NCBI RefSeq assembly: GCF_014641075.1
Contig: NZ_BMHP01000001.1
Coordinates: 248,001 to 312,000, forward strand
Length of the DNA stretch: 64,000 nt
DNA from: Paenibacillus nasutitermitis
GTDB lineage: Bacteria; Bacillota; Bacilli; Paenibacillales; Paenibacillaceae
Direction: 5' to 3'
Positions within the stretch are counted from its first letter, which is position 1. Every line of letters begins with the position of its first letter. The position numbers and the translations under genes are program-made. The notes under the pieces were generated by a model that was given only the letters and a program-made list of their open reading frames with translations, did not search any database and was not told where the DNA came from. Below, piece after piece: positions 16,054-23,569 of this stretch.

Positions 16054-16073
16054 ATTATCCCTAAGGGAATATG
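16054..16073 (+). promoter_or_regulatory. Possible CsoR/CstR-type operator 2
   Basis: ATTATCCCTAAGGGAATAT is a second, less exact dyad with the same A/T-CCC...GGG-A/T layout, 13 bases after the first. The tandem arrangement suggests cooperative repression. Confidence 0.5.
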
Positions 16074-16124
16074 TTGTTGAACTTGTTTGAGACCGAATGA
16101 ACATAAAAAGGAGGAACGATCAAT

Positions 16125-16709
16125 TTGAATGCAAGTCATGATATTAAAGCGGACCAGACAATTGATTGCAAAGGACTGGCTTGTCCCATGCCGATCGTAA
16201 GAACGAAGAAGGCGGTTGATCAATTACATGCAGGGCAAGTGATTGAGGTGCTAGCCACCGACAAAGGCTCGCTAGCCGATATACAAGGCTGGGCCAAAAA
16301 CACGGGCCATCAATACCTGGGAACCCTGTATGAAGGTGAAGTGTTGAAGCACTACATCCGCAAATCAAATCCAAACGAGGTTCGACCAGAGAAGAAATTT
16401 CCCTGTTCGATTACAAGCGAAGAGCTGGGACAGAAACTTGCGGCAGGCAACAAGATAACGGTATTGGATGTACGCGAACCGGCGGAATATGCATTTAACC
16501 GGATCTCAGGATCCCTTTCCATCCCGTTGGGTGAGCTGGAGAGCCGGATTGCAGTGCTCGATCCGGAAGACGAGATTCATGTCATCTGCCGCACTGGCAT
16601 GCGCAGCGATCTTGCATGTCAGCTGCTTTCTGCCAAAGGCTTCGCTCGTGTCACAAACGTTGAGCCGGGAATGTCGGGCTGGACGGGGTCCACTGAAAGT
16701 AACCAATAG
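16125..16709 (+). CDS. TusA-rhodanese fusion sulfurtransferase (CstA-like)
   Basis: A 194-residue two-domain sulfur carrier and transferase. Residues about 10-80 form a TusA domain with the persulfide-carrying Cys20 in the CPMP motif. Residues about 95-190 form a rhodanese domain with active Cys155 in the loop CRTGMRS. Staphylococcal CstA also joins rhodanese, TusA and DsrE-type modules; here the order is TusA first and the DsrE part is a separate gene at 19105. It would move sulfane sulfur from low-molecular-weight persulfides to downstream enzymes. The TTG start at 16125 is supported by AAAGGAGGA eight bases upstream; the nearby ATGs are out of frame. First gene of the CstR-type operon. Confidence 0.9.
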   Translation: MNASHDIKADQTIDCKGLACPMPIVRTKKAVDQLHAGQVIEVLATDKGSLADIQGWAKNTGHQYLGTLYEGEVLKHYIRKSNPNEVRPEKKFPCSITSEELGQKLAAGNKITVLDVREPAEYAFNRISGSLSIPLGELESRIAVLDPEDEIHVICRTGMRSDLACQLLSAKGFARVTNVEPGMSGWTGSTESNQ

Positions 16710-16766
16710 CCTGTCAGATGACAATGGATGACATGAGCTTTTCCAAATATAGGAGGTAATTTCATC

Positions 16767-17912
16767 ATGAGCATCGCCGCAGAGCTTAAAGCAATGACAG
16801 CCAGAGAACTTACGCAATTGGTGCTGGCCAAAGAAGAGTTGTTTATTCTAGACGTTCGCAACGAGAGCGATTTTAACGATTGGAAGATCGAAGGGGAACG
16901 AGTCGAAATCTTGAATATTCCCTATTTTGATTTACTGGACGGGGTCGAAGCAGCCCTTGATTCCATTCCGCAAGGAAAGAAAATGCTGGTCGTGTGCGCT
17001 AAGGAGGGCTCCTCCAAATTTGTCGCAGAGCAGATGATTGAGGCGGGAAGAAGCGACGTTTTCTATTTGGAAGGCGGCATGAAAGCTTGGAGCGAGCATT
17101 TGGAGCCGGTCAAGATCGGTGACTTGAAGAATGGCGGCTCTTTGTATCAATTTGTCCGAATCGGCAAAGGCTGTCTTTCCTATATGATTGTCTCGGGTGG
17201 TGAAGCGGCTGTCGTGGACACGCTTCGCATGACGGATGAATTTATGGATTTTGCGGAAGAGAAGGGCGCATTAATTAAGCATACGATCGATACGCATCTG
17301 CATGCGGACCATATTTCAGGTGGGCGGAAATTAGCGGAGCAAGCAGGAGCGAGCTACTGGCTGCCCCCGAAAGATGCGGAAGAGGTTATGTTCACTTACG
17401 ACAAGCTGGAGGAAGGACGAACGATCACGGTAGGTCATACGACGATTCAGATTGAACCGGTATATTCGCCTGGCCACACCATTGGCAGCACTTCGCTTAT
17501 CATCGATAATCAATACTTGCTGTCTGGAGATATTCTGTTCGTAGAATCGATCGGACGGCCGGATTTAGCCGGCAAAACGGAGGATTGGGTAGGCGATCTT
17601 CGGGAAACGCTGTATAGCCGGTATAAGGAACTTTCGCAGGATCTGATCGTACTCCCCGCTCATTTTGGCAAAATGTCAGAACTCGGCGAGGGTGGTAAAG
17701 TGTCGGCCCGGCTCTCGGATTTGTATCGCGACAATCCGGGCCTGAACATTGGAAATGAGGATCTATTCAGAGCGGCCGTTACGGACAATCTGCCTCCTCA
17801 GCCAAATGCCTATCAAGAAATCCGCCAGACGAATATGGGCAAGATTACGCCAAACGAAGAAGAGCAGCGCGGGATGGAAATCGGTCCGAACCGATGCGCC
17901 GTTCACCATTAA
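16767..17912 (+). CDS. Rhodanese-metallo-beta-lactamase fusion, persulfide dioxygenase type (CstB-like)
   Basis: A 381-residue fusion that should oxidise persulfides to sulfite or thiosulfate. An N-terminal rhodanese domain (about 8-115) has Cys77 in CAKEGSS, and a metallo-beta-lactamase domain follows (about 125-330) with the metal motif THLHADH at 176-182, the second histidine in SPGHTIGS, and the aspartate in LSGDILF. S. aureus CstB has the MBL domain first and two rhodanese units after it, so the domain order differs here. The C-terminal tail ends in CAVHH. ATG 16767 follows AGGAGG. It lies 57 bases after the TusA-rhodanese gene, so the two share a transcript. Confidence 0.9.
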   Translation: MSIAAELKAMTARELTQLVLAKEELFILDVRNESDFNDWKIEGERVEILNIPYFDLLDGVEAALDSIPQGKKMLVVCAKEGSSKFVAEQMIEAGRSDVFYLEGGMKAWSEHLEPVKIGDLKNGGSLYQFVRIGKGCLSYMIVSGGEAAVVDTLRMTDEFMDFAEEKGALIKHTIDTHLHADHISGGRKLAEQAGASYWLPPKDAEEVMFTYDKLEEGRTITVGHTTIQIEPVYSPGHTIGSTSLIIDNQYLLSGDILFVESIGRPDLAGKTEDWVGDLRETLYSRYKELSQDLIVLPAHFGKMSELGEGGKVSARLSDLYRDNPGLNIGNEDLFRAAVTDNLPPQPNAYQEIRQTNMGKITPNEEEQRGMEIGPNRCAVHH

Positions 17913-17931
17913 ATCAAAGGGGGAATTATGG

Positions 17932-18159
17932 ATGCAAGCGGATATTATTGTTGATGCCAAAGGATTGGCGTGTCCGATGCCGATCGTGAAAGCAAAGAAA
18001 GCGTTGGACGGATTGCAAGCAGGGCAAGTTATGGAGGTTTCTTCTACGGATAAAGGCTCAGTGAACGATTTTCAGGCCTGGATAAAGCAAACCAAAAACG
18101 AGCTTGTGAAACATGAAGAAGTGAACGGCGTTTATAAATTTTATGTAAGAAAGACCTGA
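17932..18159 (+). CDS. TusA-family sulfur carrier protein
   Basis: A 75-residue stand-alone TusA-like protein with the persulfide-carrying cysteine in CPMPIVKAKKA. It is closely similar to the TusA half of the fusion at 16125, and recent duplication is plausible (both have GLACPMPIV and TDKGS). The start is ATG 17932, with AAAGGGGG nine bases upstream; the frame runs much further upstream inside the previous gene, without meaning. It probably receives or delivers sulfane sulfur for the neighbouring rhodanese and DsrE proteins. Confidence 0.92.
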   Translation: MQADIIVDAKGLACPMPIVKAKKALDGLQAGQVMEVSSTDKGSVNDFQAWIKQTKNELVKHEEVNGVYKFYVRKT

Positions 18160-18164
18160 TTTAA

Positions 18165-18203
18165 ATAAGCGAACACGAATAACGAAATGTGTTCGCTTAT
18201 TTA
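18165..18203 (+). terminator. Hairpin after the tusA gene
   Basis: ATAAGCGAACAC pairs perfectly with GTGTTCGCTTAT, followed by TTTAAAA. The T run is weak, so it may act as a partial terminator or as mRNA end protection within the operon. Confidence 0.6.
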
Positions 18204-18288
18204 AAACGCTCATAATCAAATATATTACCCTAATTACTGGAATTTTGCATACGGTTTTTCCGTTTCTCAAAGACGGGGGAGGGGCGTT

Positions 18289-19086
18289 ATGGACATACTC
18301 CTTTTTATCGTTATGGTCGTACTGGGATTTGTCGGCTCCTTCTTCTCGGGGCTGCTCGGTATAGGCGGGGCTATTATCAATTATCCACTACTGTTATATG
18401 TGCCTTCCGGTCTCGACGTGGCTGATTTCTCGGCACATGAGGTGGCTTCGATCAGTATGTTTCAAGTGTTTTTCGCATCATTGGCAGGAGTGCTGGCGTT
18501 CCGCAAGAACAGAAAGAATGGCAGCGCCGTTGTACACAAAGGGCTCGTCATGTATATGGGTTCCAGCATTTTGGCCGGAAGTCTTATCAGCAGCTTTGCT
18601 TCCGGTTATTTAACCGGAGACGTCATCAACTTGATTTATGGAACATTGGCGATCCTTGCGGTAATTCTAATGTTAATACCAAATAAGGGCAAAGAGGACG
18701 ATCAAGCAGGTCAAATCGCATTCAATAAAGGAATCGCGATTGGCTCCGCTTTTCTGGTTGGCGTCGTTTCCGGTATCGTCGGGGCCGGCGGAGCTTTCAT
18801 TTTGATTCCGATCATGCTGACGGTATTAAAAATTCCGACCCGGACTACGATCGCGTCTTCGCTGGCCATCGTGTTCATCTCTGCAGTCGGCGGCGTGATC
18901 GGCAAATTAACGGGGGGCGCCATCCCCTTATGGCCGACGGTTTTTACGATCGCAGGAAGCTTAATTGGAGCGCCGCTCGGCTCAAAGGTGAGTTCGAAAA
19001 TCAATGTCAAGCTTCTGAGATATGGTCTGGTTGTTTTGATCGCATTGACTGCGATTAAGGTCTGGTCATCTATTCTTATGAAATAA
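18289..19086 (+). CDS. TauE/SafE-family sulfite or sulfur-anion exporter
   Basis: Membrane protein of 265 residues with about eight hydrophobic helices and the internal duplication of the TauE/SafE family, seen as GLLGIGGAIINYP near residue 22 and GIVGAGGAFILIP near residue 160. In the S. aureus cst operon a TauE homologue accompanies CstA and CstB and is thought to export sulfite or related anions made by persulfide oxidation; its place here suggests the same. ATG 18289 follows GGGGAGGGG. It is followed 18 bases later by the DsrE-like gene. Confidence 0.9.
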   Translation: MDILLFIVMVVLGFVGSFFSGLLGIGGAIINYPLLLYVPSGLDVADFSAHEVASISMFQVFFASLAGVLAFRKNRKNGSAVVHKGLVMYMGSSILAGSLISSFASGYLTGDVINLIYGTLAILAVILMLIPNKGKEDDQAGQIAFNKGIAIGSAFLVGVVSGIVGAGGAFILIPIMLTVLKIPTRTTIASSLAIVFISAVGGVIGKLTGGAIPLWPTVFTIAGSLIGAPLGSKVSSKINVKLLRYGLVVLIALTAIKVWSSILMK

Positions 19087-19104
19087 CAAGGGGGTAAAAG
19101 ACAA

Positions 19105-19587
19105 ATGGAAATGACAAAAGAAAAAACGACTATTGTGTTGTTTAGCGGTGAATTGGATAAAGCGATTGCGGCCTTTATTATTGCGAACGGGGCGGCGGCG
19201 TACGATCACGAAGTGACCATCTTCTTCACCTTCTGGGGTCTGAACACGCTTCGCAAAGACGAAGTTGTGAAGACCAACAAAGGCTTGCTGGAAAAAGCGT
19301 TCGGATGGATGATGCCCAGAGGCGCGAACAAGCTTGGCTTGTCCAGAATGAATTTTGCTGGAATGGGACCCAAAATGATTAAGCATGTTATGAAGAAGCA
19401 TAATGCGATGACGCTTCCTCAGTTAATCGAATTGGCGCAAGAGCAAGGGGTTAAGCTCGTGGCATGCACGATGACCATGGACCTGCTCGGCCTGCAGCAA
19501 GATGAGCTGATTGACGGCCTTGAATATGCAGGGGTGGCCACTTATTTGGGCGACGCAGCGAACGCGAAAGTAAATCTGTTCATTTAA
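19105..19587 (+). CDS. DsrE/DsrF-like sulfur relay protein
   Basis: A 160-residue protein of the DsrE/F/H-like superfamily found beside rhodaneses and TusA in Bacillales (YrkE type). Seen: the N-terminal strand and loop IVLFSGELDKAIAAFIIANGA, the FFTFWGLNTLRK block, and the candidate persulfide cysteine in VACTMTMDLLG. It would act as a cytoplasmic sulfur acceptor in relay with TusA. ATG 19105 is preceded by AAGGGGG. The C-terminal DGLEYAGVATYLGDA is typical of the family. It is the last gene before the CstR-like regulator, which seems to have its own promoter region. Confidence 0.9.
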   Translation: MEMTKEKTTIVLFSGELDKAIAAFIIANGAAAYDHEVTIFFTFWGLNTLRKDEVVKTNKGLLEKAFGWMMPRGANKLGLSRMNFAGMGPKMIKHVMKKHNAMTLPQLIELAQEQGVKLVACTMTMDLLGLQQDELIDGLEYAGVATYLGDAANAKVNLFI

Positions 19588-19613
19588 GTGTTCATGAGAT
19601 TATTTTTTTGCTT

Positions 19614-19660
19614 TATAATATACCCATACATGTATAACATCAATCGAAGGGTAGGGGTAT
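19614..19660 (+). promoter_or_regulatory. Regulatory region of the CstR-like gene with operator half-sites
   Basis: TATAAT at 19614-19619 is followed directly by ATACCCATACATGTAT (left half identical to operator 1), and a right half-site GGGGTAT lies at 19654-19660. The -35 is poor. Weak autoregulation is plausible. Confidence 0.45.
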
Positions 19661-19662
19661 GA

Positions 19663-19929
19663 ATGAATTATAATTACACGGATCAAATGAAAACCCGGCT
19701 AAGAAGGATCGAAGGTCAGATTCGCGGTGTGCTTCGATTAATGGAGGAAGGCAAGTCATGCAAAGATGTGGTGAGTCAATTATCCGCTGTTCGTAATGCC
19801 TCGGATAAGGCAATCGCTCACATCGTGGCGGAGAATTTGCAGCAATGCCTCTTGGAAGAACAGGCAGCCGGCAACAATACGGACAAGCTGGTTAAAGAAG
19901 CCGTGGAGTTACTTGTGAGGAGCAGATGA
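19663..19929 (+). CDS. cstR: CstR-like persulfide-sensing repressor (CsoR family)
   Basis: An 88-residue all-helical repressor of the CsoR/RcnR family (starts with the helix RLRRIEGQIRGVLRLMEE). The two conserved cysteines are Cys33 and Cys62. The copper ligand His that lies four residues before the second cysteine in CsoR is Asn58 here (VAENLQQC). That pattern, two cysteines without the histidine, marks CstR proteins, which form interprotein polysulfide bridges and release DNA, rather than copper sensors. Its neighbours are all sulfane-sulfur genes, which supports this. It probably binds the ATACCC/GGGTAT dyads at 16026. ATG 19663 is preceded by AGGGGT. Confidence 0.9.
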   Translation: MNYNYTDQMKTRLRRIEGQIRGVLRLMEEGKSCKDVVSQLSAVRNASDKAIAHIVAENLQQCLLEEQAAGNNTDKLVKEAVELLVRSR

Positions 19930-20006
19930 ATTTCAGGGCAATCGATGGGGAATTCTAATCCCGTATAGCATTTCACAATCCACACTATCGAGGTGCTTTA
20001 AATATC

Positions 20007-20393
20007 ATGTTCAATTTTACAGTTGAGACGGCAGCAACACCCGAACAAGCCATAGCAGATCTTACGGAAAGCCTGAAAGTAGAAGGTTTCGGGGTATTGT
20101 GGGAACTTGACATGAGGGGGAAGCTTGCAGAAAAGGGAGTGGAATTTGACCGGGATTATTACATTATCGAGGTATGTAATCCGGCTGAAGCCAAGAGGGT
20201 GTTAACCGAAAATCCCTTGGTCGGGTACTTCTTGCCATGCAAGATGGCGATTTACGAGGAAAACGGAAAGACCAAAATGGGAATGCCGAAGCCCACGGTC
20301 TTGATGGGGAACATTGAAAGCAAGGCCCTGATGGAAATTGCTTCAAATATAGAAAAGCGGCTTATCGCCTGCATAGAAAATGCTGTTAAATGA
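20007..20393 (+). CDS. DUF302 domain protein
   Basis: A 128-residue protein with the DUF302 fold (MFNFTVETAATPEQAIADLTESLKVEGFGV, then CNPAEAKRVL and the VGYFLPCKMAIYE block). DUF302 proteins are often found in sulfur-oxidation and stress loci, but their biochemical role is not known. Two cysteines, in EVCNPAEA and FLPCKM, are candidate redox or sulfur-binding residues. It lies 77 bases after cstR on the same strand and may be the last gene of the island. ATG 20007 has a weak site (GAGGTG). Confidence 0.85.
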   Translation: MFNFTVETAATPEQAIADLTESLKVEGFGVLWELDMRGKLAEKGVEFDRDYYIIEVCNPAEAKRVLTENPLVGYFLPCKMAIYEENGKTKMGMPKPTVLMGNIESKALMEIASNIEKRLIACIENAVK

Positions 20394-20459
20394 GTCGGTG
20401 AGGCACTCTTTTCCGAAGAGAGGTCCACACCTGGACTTTTAGGAAACAAAAGCAGCAAT

Positions 20460-20490
20460 GAAGCTCCCCTATGTTCCTGGGGGGCTTAAA
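20460..20490 (+). terminator. Possible terminator at the end of the sulfur island
   Basis: AAGCTCCCC pairs with GGGGGGCTT across a short loop; the following sequence is not a clean T run. Confidence 0.5.
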
Positions 20491-20567
20491 CGTTTTGCCT
20501 CATAACCACGCGATTCTGGCAGTTTTACATGATCTCAATATTTCGACATTTTTTGCTTATGTAAGCA

Positions 20568-20596
20568 TTGACAAATAAAACTGTAACTGCTAAAAT
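20568..20596 (+). promoter_or_regulatory. Promoter of the IDEAL-domain gene
   Basis: TTGACA at 20568-20573, a 17-base spacer and TAAAAT at 20591-20596. It is overlapped by a dyad described separately. Confidence 0.6.
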
Positions 20597-20601
20597 TACA
20601 G
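20581..20601 (+). promoter_or_regulatory. Operator-like dyad A over the -10 element
   Basis: CTGTAA and TTACAG, perfect arms with a 9-base spacer that contains most of the -10 element. This is a typical repressor position. Confidence 0.5.
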
Positions 20602-20666
20602 TATTCAGAAAAGATCTATGGCGACACATTATAGAATTGAGGTTGCCATTGAATCGTCTGAACAAG

Positions 20667-20686
20667 TGTAACTAATCGAGTTACAG
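20667..20686 (+). promoter_or_regulatory. Operator-like dyad B downstream of the promoter
   Basis: TGTAACT and AGTTACA, perfect 7-base arms with a 5-base spacer. It shares the TGTAA/TTACA halves with dyad A, about 86 bases away. Confidence 0.5.
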
Positions 20687-20721
20687 ATTGTATGCAAATT
20701 TCGCGACAGGTGGTGTTCAAG

Positions 20722-21096
20722 ATGACATTTGAGATCAGCGATTGGGTACAGGCGAATACCAGCAATGGGGAATTAATTCATGGATATATCGAATCCATGG
20801 ATGGGGAACAGGGAATTGCCAAGCTAATGGTTATAAAATCGGATAATGAAGAGATCGTAGGGAAAATGATCACGGTACGCGAGCATGGTCTGAAGAGGTT
20901 GCCGGCAGCCTCGTTCGATGATGTCGGGCACATACTGAACCTCATTGATCTGGCGCTTTCCACGCATGACGAAGCCTGGTTTATGGAGCTGACCGAGAAA
21001 CTCAAACCGGCTGGCCTGGCCGCGAGGGAGAACCACCTCATACCGAGAATTCATCAATCGTTTACCAACCGGCTCGGGCTTTACGATCTTAAATAA
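20722..21096 (+). CDS. IDEAL-domain protein
   Basis: A 124-residue protein. Residues about 1-70 form a small beta-rich domain (SDWVQANTSNGELIHGYIES, KMITVREHGL), and residues about 75-105 form an IDEAL-type helical segment (LIDLALSTHDEAWFMELTEKL). IDEAL segments occur in many small Bacillales proteins, some of which bind other proteins such as ClpC or competence factors, but this one has no known function. ATG 20722 is preferred over ATG 20692 because AGGTGG lies about 8 bases upstream. It is monocistronic, with its own promoter, two dyads and a terminator. Confidence 0.8.
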   Translation: MTFEISDWVQANTSNGELIHGYIESMDGEQGIAKLMVIKSDNEEIVGKMITVREHGLKRLPAASFDDVGHILNLIDLALSTHDEAWFMELTEKLKPAGLAARENHLIPRIHQSFTNRLGLYDLK

Positions 21097-21138
21097 TAGC
21101 CGACCGTCATGGTATAAAAATAACCTTCATCTATTCAA

Positions 21139-21171
21139 TCGTCAAGTATGAAATGCTTGGCGATTTTTTGT
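21139..21171 (+). terminator. Terminator after the IDEAL-domain gene
   Basis: CGTCAAG pairs imperfectly with CTTGGCG, followed by ATTTTTTG. Confidence 0.7.
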
Positions 21172-21274
21172 GCGCTTTTTCATGTATCGAAGACAGGCGG
21201 GTCATTTCCGGTACGTTATTAAGCTTGATCCCCTCTCGGCTCTTCAGGTATATTAAAATCGTAGAGACGTTCAC

Positions 21275-21306
21275 GAACGGGCCTTGCATCCTGCAAGGTC
21301 CGTTTC
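21275..21306 (+). other. Hairpin upstream of the dehydrogenase gene
   Basis: AACGGGCCTTGC pairs with GCAAGGTCCGTT with one G-U pair, 85 bases before the start at 21390. There is no T run; it may be a leader structure. Confidence 0.45.
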
Positions 21307-21389
21307 ATTCATGAGGTTGTTTCCTGAAGGATGGCATTGTTGTCGGGATTGTCGGATTGCACATTAGTATGCAAAGGAGTGCGGCACTG

Positions 21390-22403
21390 ATGAATATGAA
21401 AGCTTTGGTATTTGAGGCCCCACGCAAAGCGGTCGTCAAGGAAGTTCCATATCCAAAACCGAATCACAATGAGGTTACGATCAAGGTTGCGAGCACGGGG
21501 ATTTGCGGCACGGATATTCATATTTTTGAAGGTGAATTCATATCGCCTTATCCGATTATTCCAGGGCATGAATTTTCGGGCATCATCTATGAAATTGGCT
21601 CTAATGTAAGCGGATTCGAAGTCGGGGACCGGGTCAGCGCCGATCCTACACTGTATTGCGGAGCCTGCGAGTTTTGTCTGACCCAGCGCACCAATCAATG
21701 CCTGAATTGGGGGGCGCTCGGCAACACGGTTAATGGCAGCATGGCCGAGTTCGTGTCCGTGCCTGCGCGCAATGTGGTGAAGCTTCCGGATGAGATGAGC
21801 TTCCAGGAAGGAGCCTTCATTGAACCGATGGCATGTGTCGTGCATGCCATGAACCGGCTGCAGACCAAGGCTGGAGACCGGGTTATTCTCTTCGGGGCGG
21901 GAGCCATGGGGCAGCAGCTGGTTCAGGCATTGATCCATTCGGGCGCATCGGCAGTGGTGGTAGTGGATATGTCTCCTGGCAAGCTAGAGCAGGCTGTCAA
22001 GCGCGGGGCTACGAGAGGCGTGCTGGCTGAAGAAGCGGGCGAGCTGCTGCATACGCCGGAATACAAGCACGGCTTTGATATTGTGGTGGATGCGACGGGC
22101 ATCCCGGCTGTCATAGAGCGGGCTTTTGCTTTCATGGGGCCAACGGCCAAATATTTGCAATTCGGCGTCACGGCAACGGATGCGCGGATCAGCTTGTCCC
22201 CTTTCGAGTTATATAACAAGGACTGGACCCTTATCGGCTCCATGGCGATCAACCAAACCTTCCTGCCCGCCTTTCACTGGGTGAAGGAGAAACGCGTAGA
22301 GCTTCTGTCCCTAATCTCCAGGGAAATTTCCCTGGACGAAGCGCCGGCTTTCTTCGAGCAGGCCAAAAGTCCGGACTGGTTCAAGATTCAAATCAAGCTG
22401 TAG
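21390..22403 (+). CDS. Zinc-dependent medium-chain dehydrogenase (sorbitol/threonine dehydrogenase type)
   Basis: NAD(P)-dependent polyol or sugar-alcohol dehydrogenase of 337 residues. Catalytic zinc ligands are Cys in GICGTDIH, His in IPGHEFSG and Glu in the EPMACVVHA region. Structural zinc cysteines are seen in YCGACEFC and NQC. A Rossmann motif is at FGAGAMGQQL. ATG 21390 is preceded by AAAGGAG at the right distance; the next Met at 21396 is less well placed. A convergent AraC gene and the nearby DUF4091 and sugar-import genes suggest a role in using a sugar or polyol brought in by the island. The substrate cannot be named from sequence. Confidence 0.92.
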   Translation: MNMKALVFEAPRKAVVKEVPYPKPNHNEVTIKVASTGICGTDIHIFEGEFISPYPIIPGHEFSGIIYEIGSNVSGFEVGDRVSADPTLYCGACEFCLTQRTNQCLNWGALGNTVNGSMAEFVSVPARNVVKLPDEMSFQEGAFIEPMACVVHAMNRLQTKAGDRVILFGAGAMGQQLVQALIHSGASAVVVVDMSPGKLEQAVKRGATRGVLAEEAGELLHTPEYKHGFDIVVDATGIPAVIERAFAFMGPTAKYLQFGVTATDARISLSPFELYNKDWTLIGSMAINQTFLPAFHWVKEKRVELLSLISREISLDEAPAFFEQAKSPDWFKIQIKL

Positions 22404-22416
22404 ACGAAAAGCCGTC

Positions 22417-23286
22417 TTATTCCAGAAAAATCGTATCGAACGGATAGTCCTGCCTCCTGATCCGGTATTCGCGCGGAGACAGGCCCAGATATTCGCGGAA
22501 CACTTTGCCGAAGTAACTGGGGCTGTCGAAGCCGCAAATACGGCCGATTTCCTGAACGCTGCTATTCGTGCTCCGGAGCAATGCAACGGCTGCCTCCACT
22601 CGCCGGCGGCGCAGAAATTCCAATGGCGTAATGCCTTCCTTCTGCTGAAAGAGACGGCAAAGATAGGATCGGGAAATGCTGCAGTTCGCAGCGATTTCCT
22701 CCAGGGAAAGGCTGCGCGCATAATGCTCCCTCATAAAGTCCTTCGCTCTGCGAATGGGCTGGGGAGACACGGGCCCTGCCGCCATGGACGTTTCCGGCGC
22801 CAGTAAGGACAGCATGAAACCGTATAACAGCTGCGACAGGGAAGCGGAATCGGAGATCCCATCTATGGATACCGCCCGGTACAGTTCCCAGAACCGCTCA
22901 AGCGTCTGCGACCCGGCCTGCAGCGAAACGATCGGCCCTTTTCTGGCGAGAATGCGTTCCCACATGCGGACAGCATCCTCGCCTTTGGCATTTAACCAGA
23001 TAAATTCCCACGGCTGGTCCTGCCGTCCGGCATAATAATAATGGTGCGAGCTGGGGATTTTCACAAGAAACCCTTTTCCAGCATGAAGCACGGAGGACTC
23101 GCCCCCGATCTCTATTTTTCCTTCCCCGCTCAAAGTATACTGGAATACCACATGCCCGTGATCCGTCCGTGCATGCCCTTCATTCCCGTAATTCGCGGAG
23201 CATGTGCTCTGCCAGCCGATGGAGTCAAGCAGCATATAGGGGAGCGGCTCGGCATAACGAAACGCGTAGGAGCCTGGCTTCAGCAT
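22417..23286 (-). CDS. AraC-family transcriptional regulator
   Basis: A 289-residue regulator with an N-terminal cupin-type sugar-sensing domain (HGHVVFQYTLSGEGKIEIGG and a later HHYYYAG) and a C-terminal double helix-turn-helix. The latter shows SLSLEEIAANCSISRSYLCRLF and, in the second, VQEIGRICGFDSPSYFGKVFRE. The start is taken at 23286, where AAGGAGGATT precedes it; the frame extends 51 codons further without a site. It lies convergent to the dehydrogenase and divergent from the DUF4091 gene, so the divergent region with its palindrome is the natural target. Sugar ligand unknown. Confidence 0.9.
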   Translation of the reverse strand: MLKPGSYAFRYAEPLPYMLLDSIGWQSTCSANYGNEGHARTDHGHVVFQYTLSGEGKIEIGGESSVLHAGKGFLVKIPSSHHYYYAGRQDQPWEFIWLNAKGEDAVRMWERILARKGPIVSLQAGSQTLERFWELYRAVSIDGISDSASLSQLLYGFMLSLLAPETSMAAGPVSPQPIRRAKDFMREHYARSLSLEEIAANCSISRSYLCRLFQQKEGITPLEFLRRRRVEAAVALLRSTNSSVQEIGRICGFDSPSYFGKVFREYLGLSPREYRIRRQDYPFDTIFLE

Positions 23287-23408
23287 AGATAATCCTCCTT
23301 TTATCTGAAAAGGAATGGCGAAAGTTGAAGAAGATGCCAGATCAACATAATAATATTGTTGCATACTTAATAATAAAATTTTACCATACCCGCGTAAAGA
23401 ATACTGTG

Positions 23409-23440
23409 ATTGGATAGTAACTCGTACGTACGATATCAAT
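23409..23440 (+). promoter_or_regulatory. Extended palindrome in the araC/DUF4091 divergent region
   Basis: The perfect 12-base palindrome TCGTACGTACGA lies within a wider symmetric frame (ATTGGAT on the left, ATATCAAT on the right). It is a candidate operator for the divergent AraC regulator. Confidence 0.45.
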
Positions 23441-23569
23441 TTTGTTATAGAATGGGTACTATTTTAAGATTGATGCCGCCCGCTCACCTTGTTAAGATGA
23501 AGCCATAACAGGATCAAAGCTTTTCGTCAAAAAACGATGTGAAGAATACATGGGCAAAGGGGATATGGC

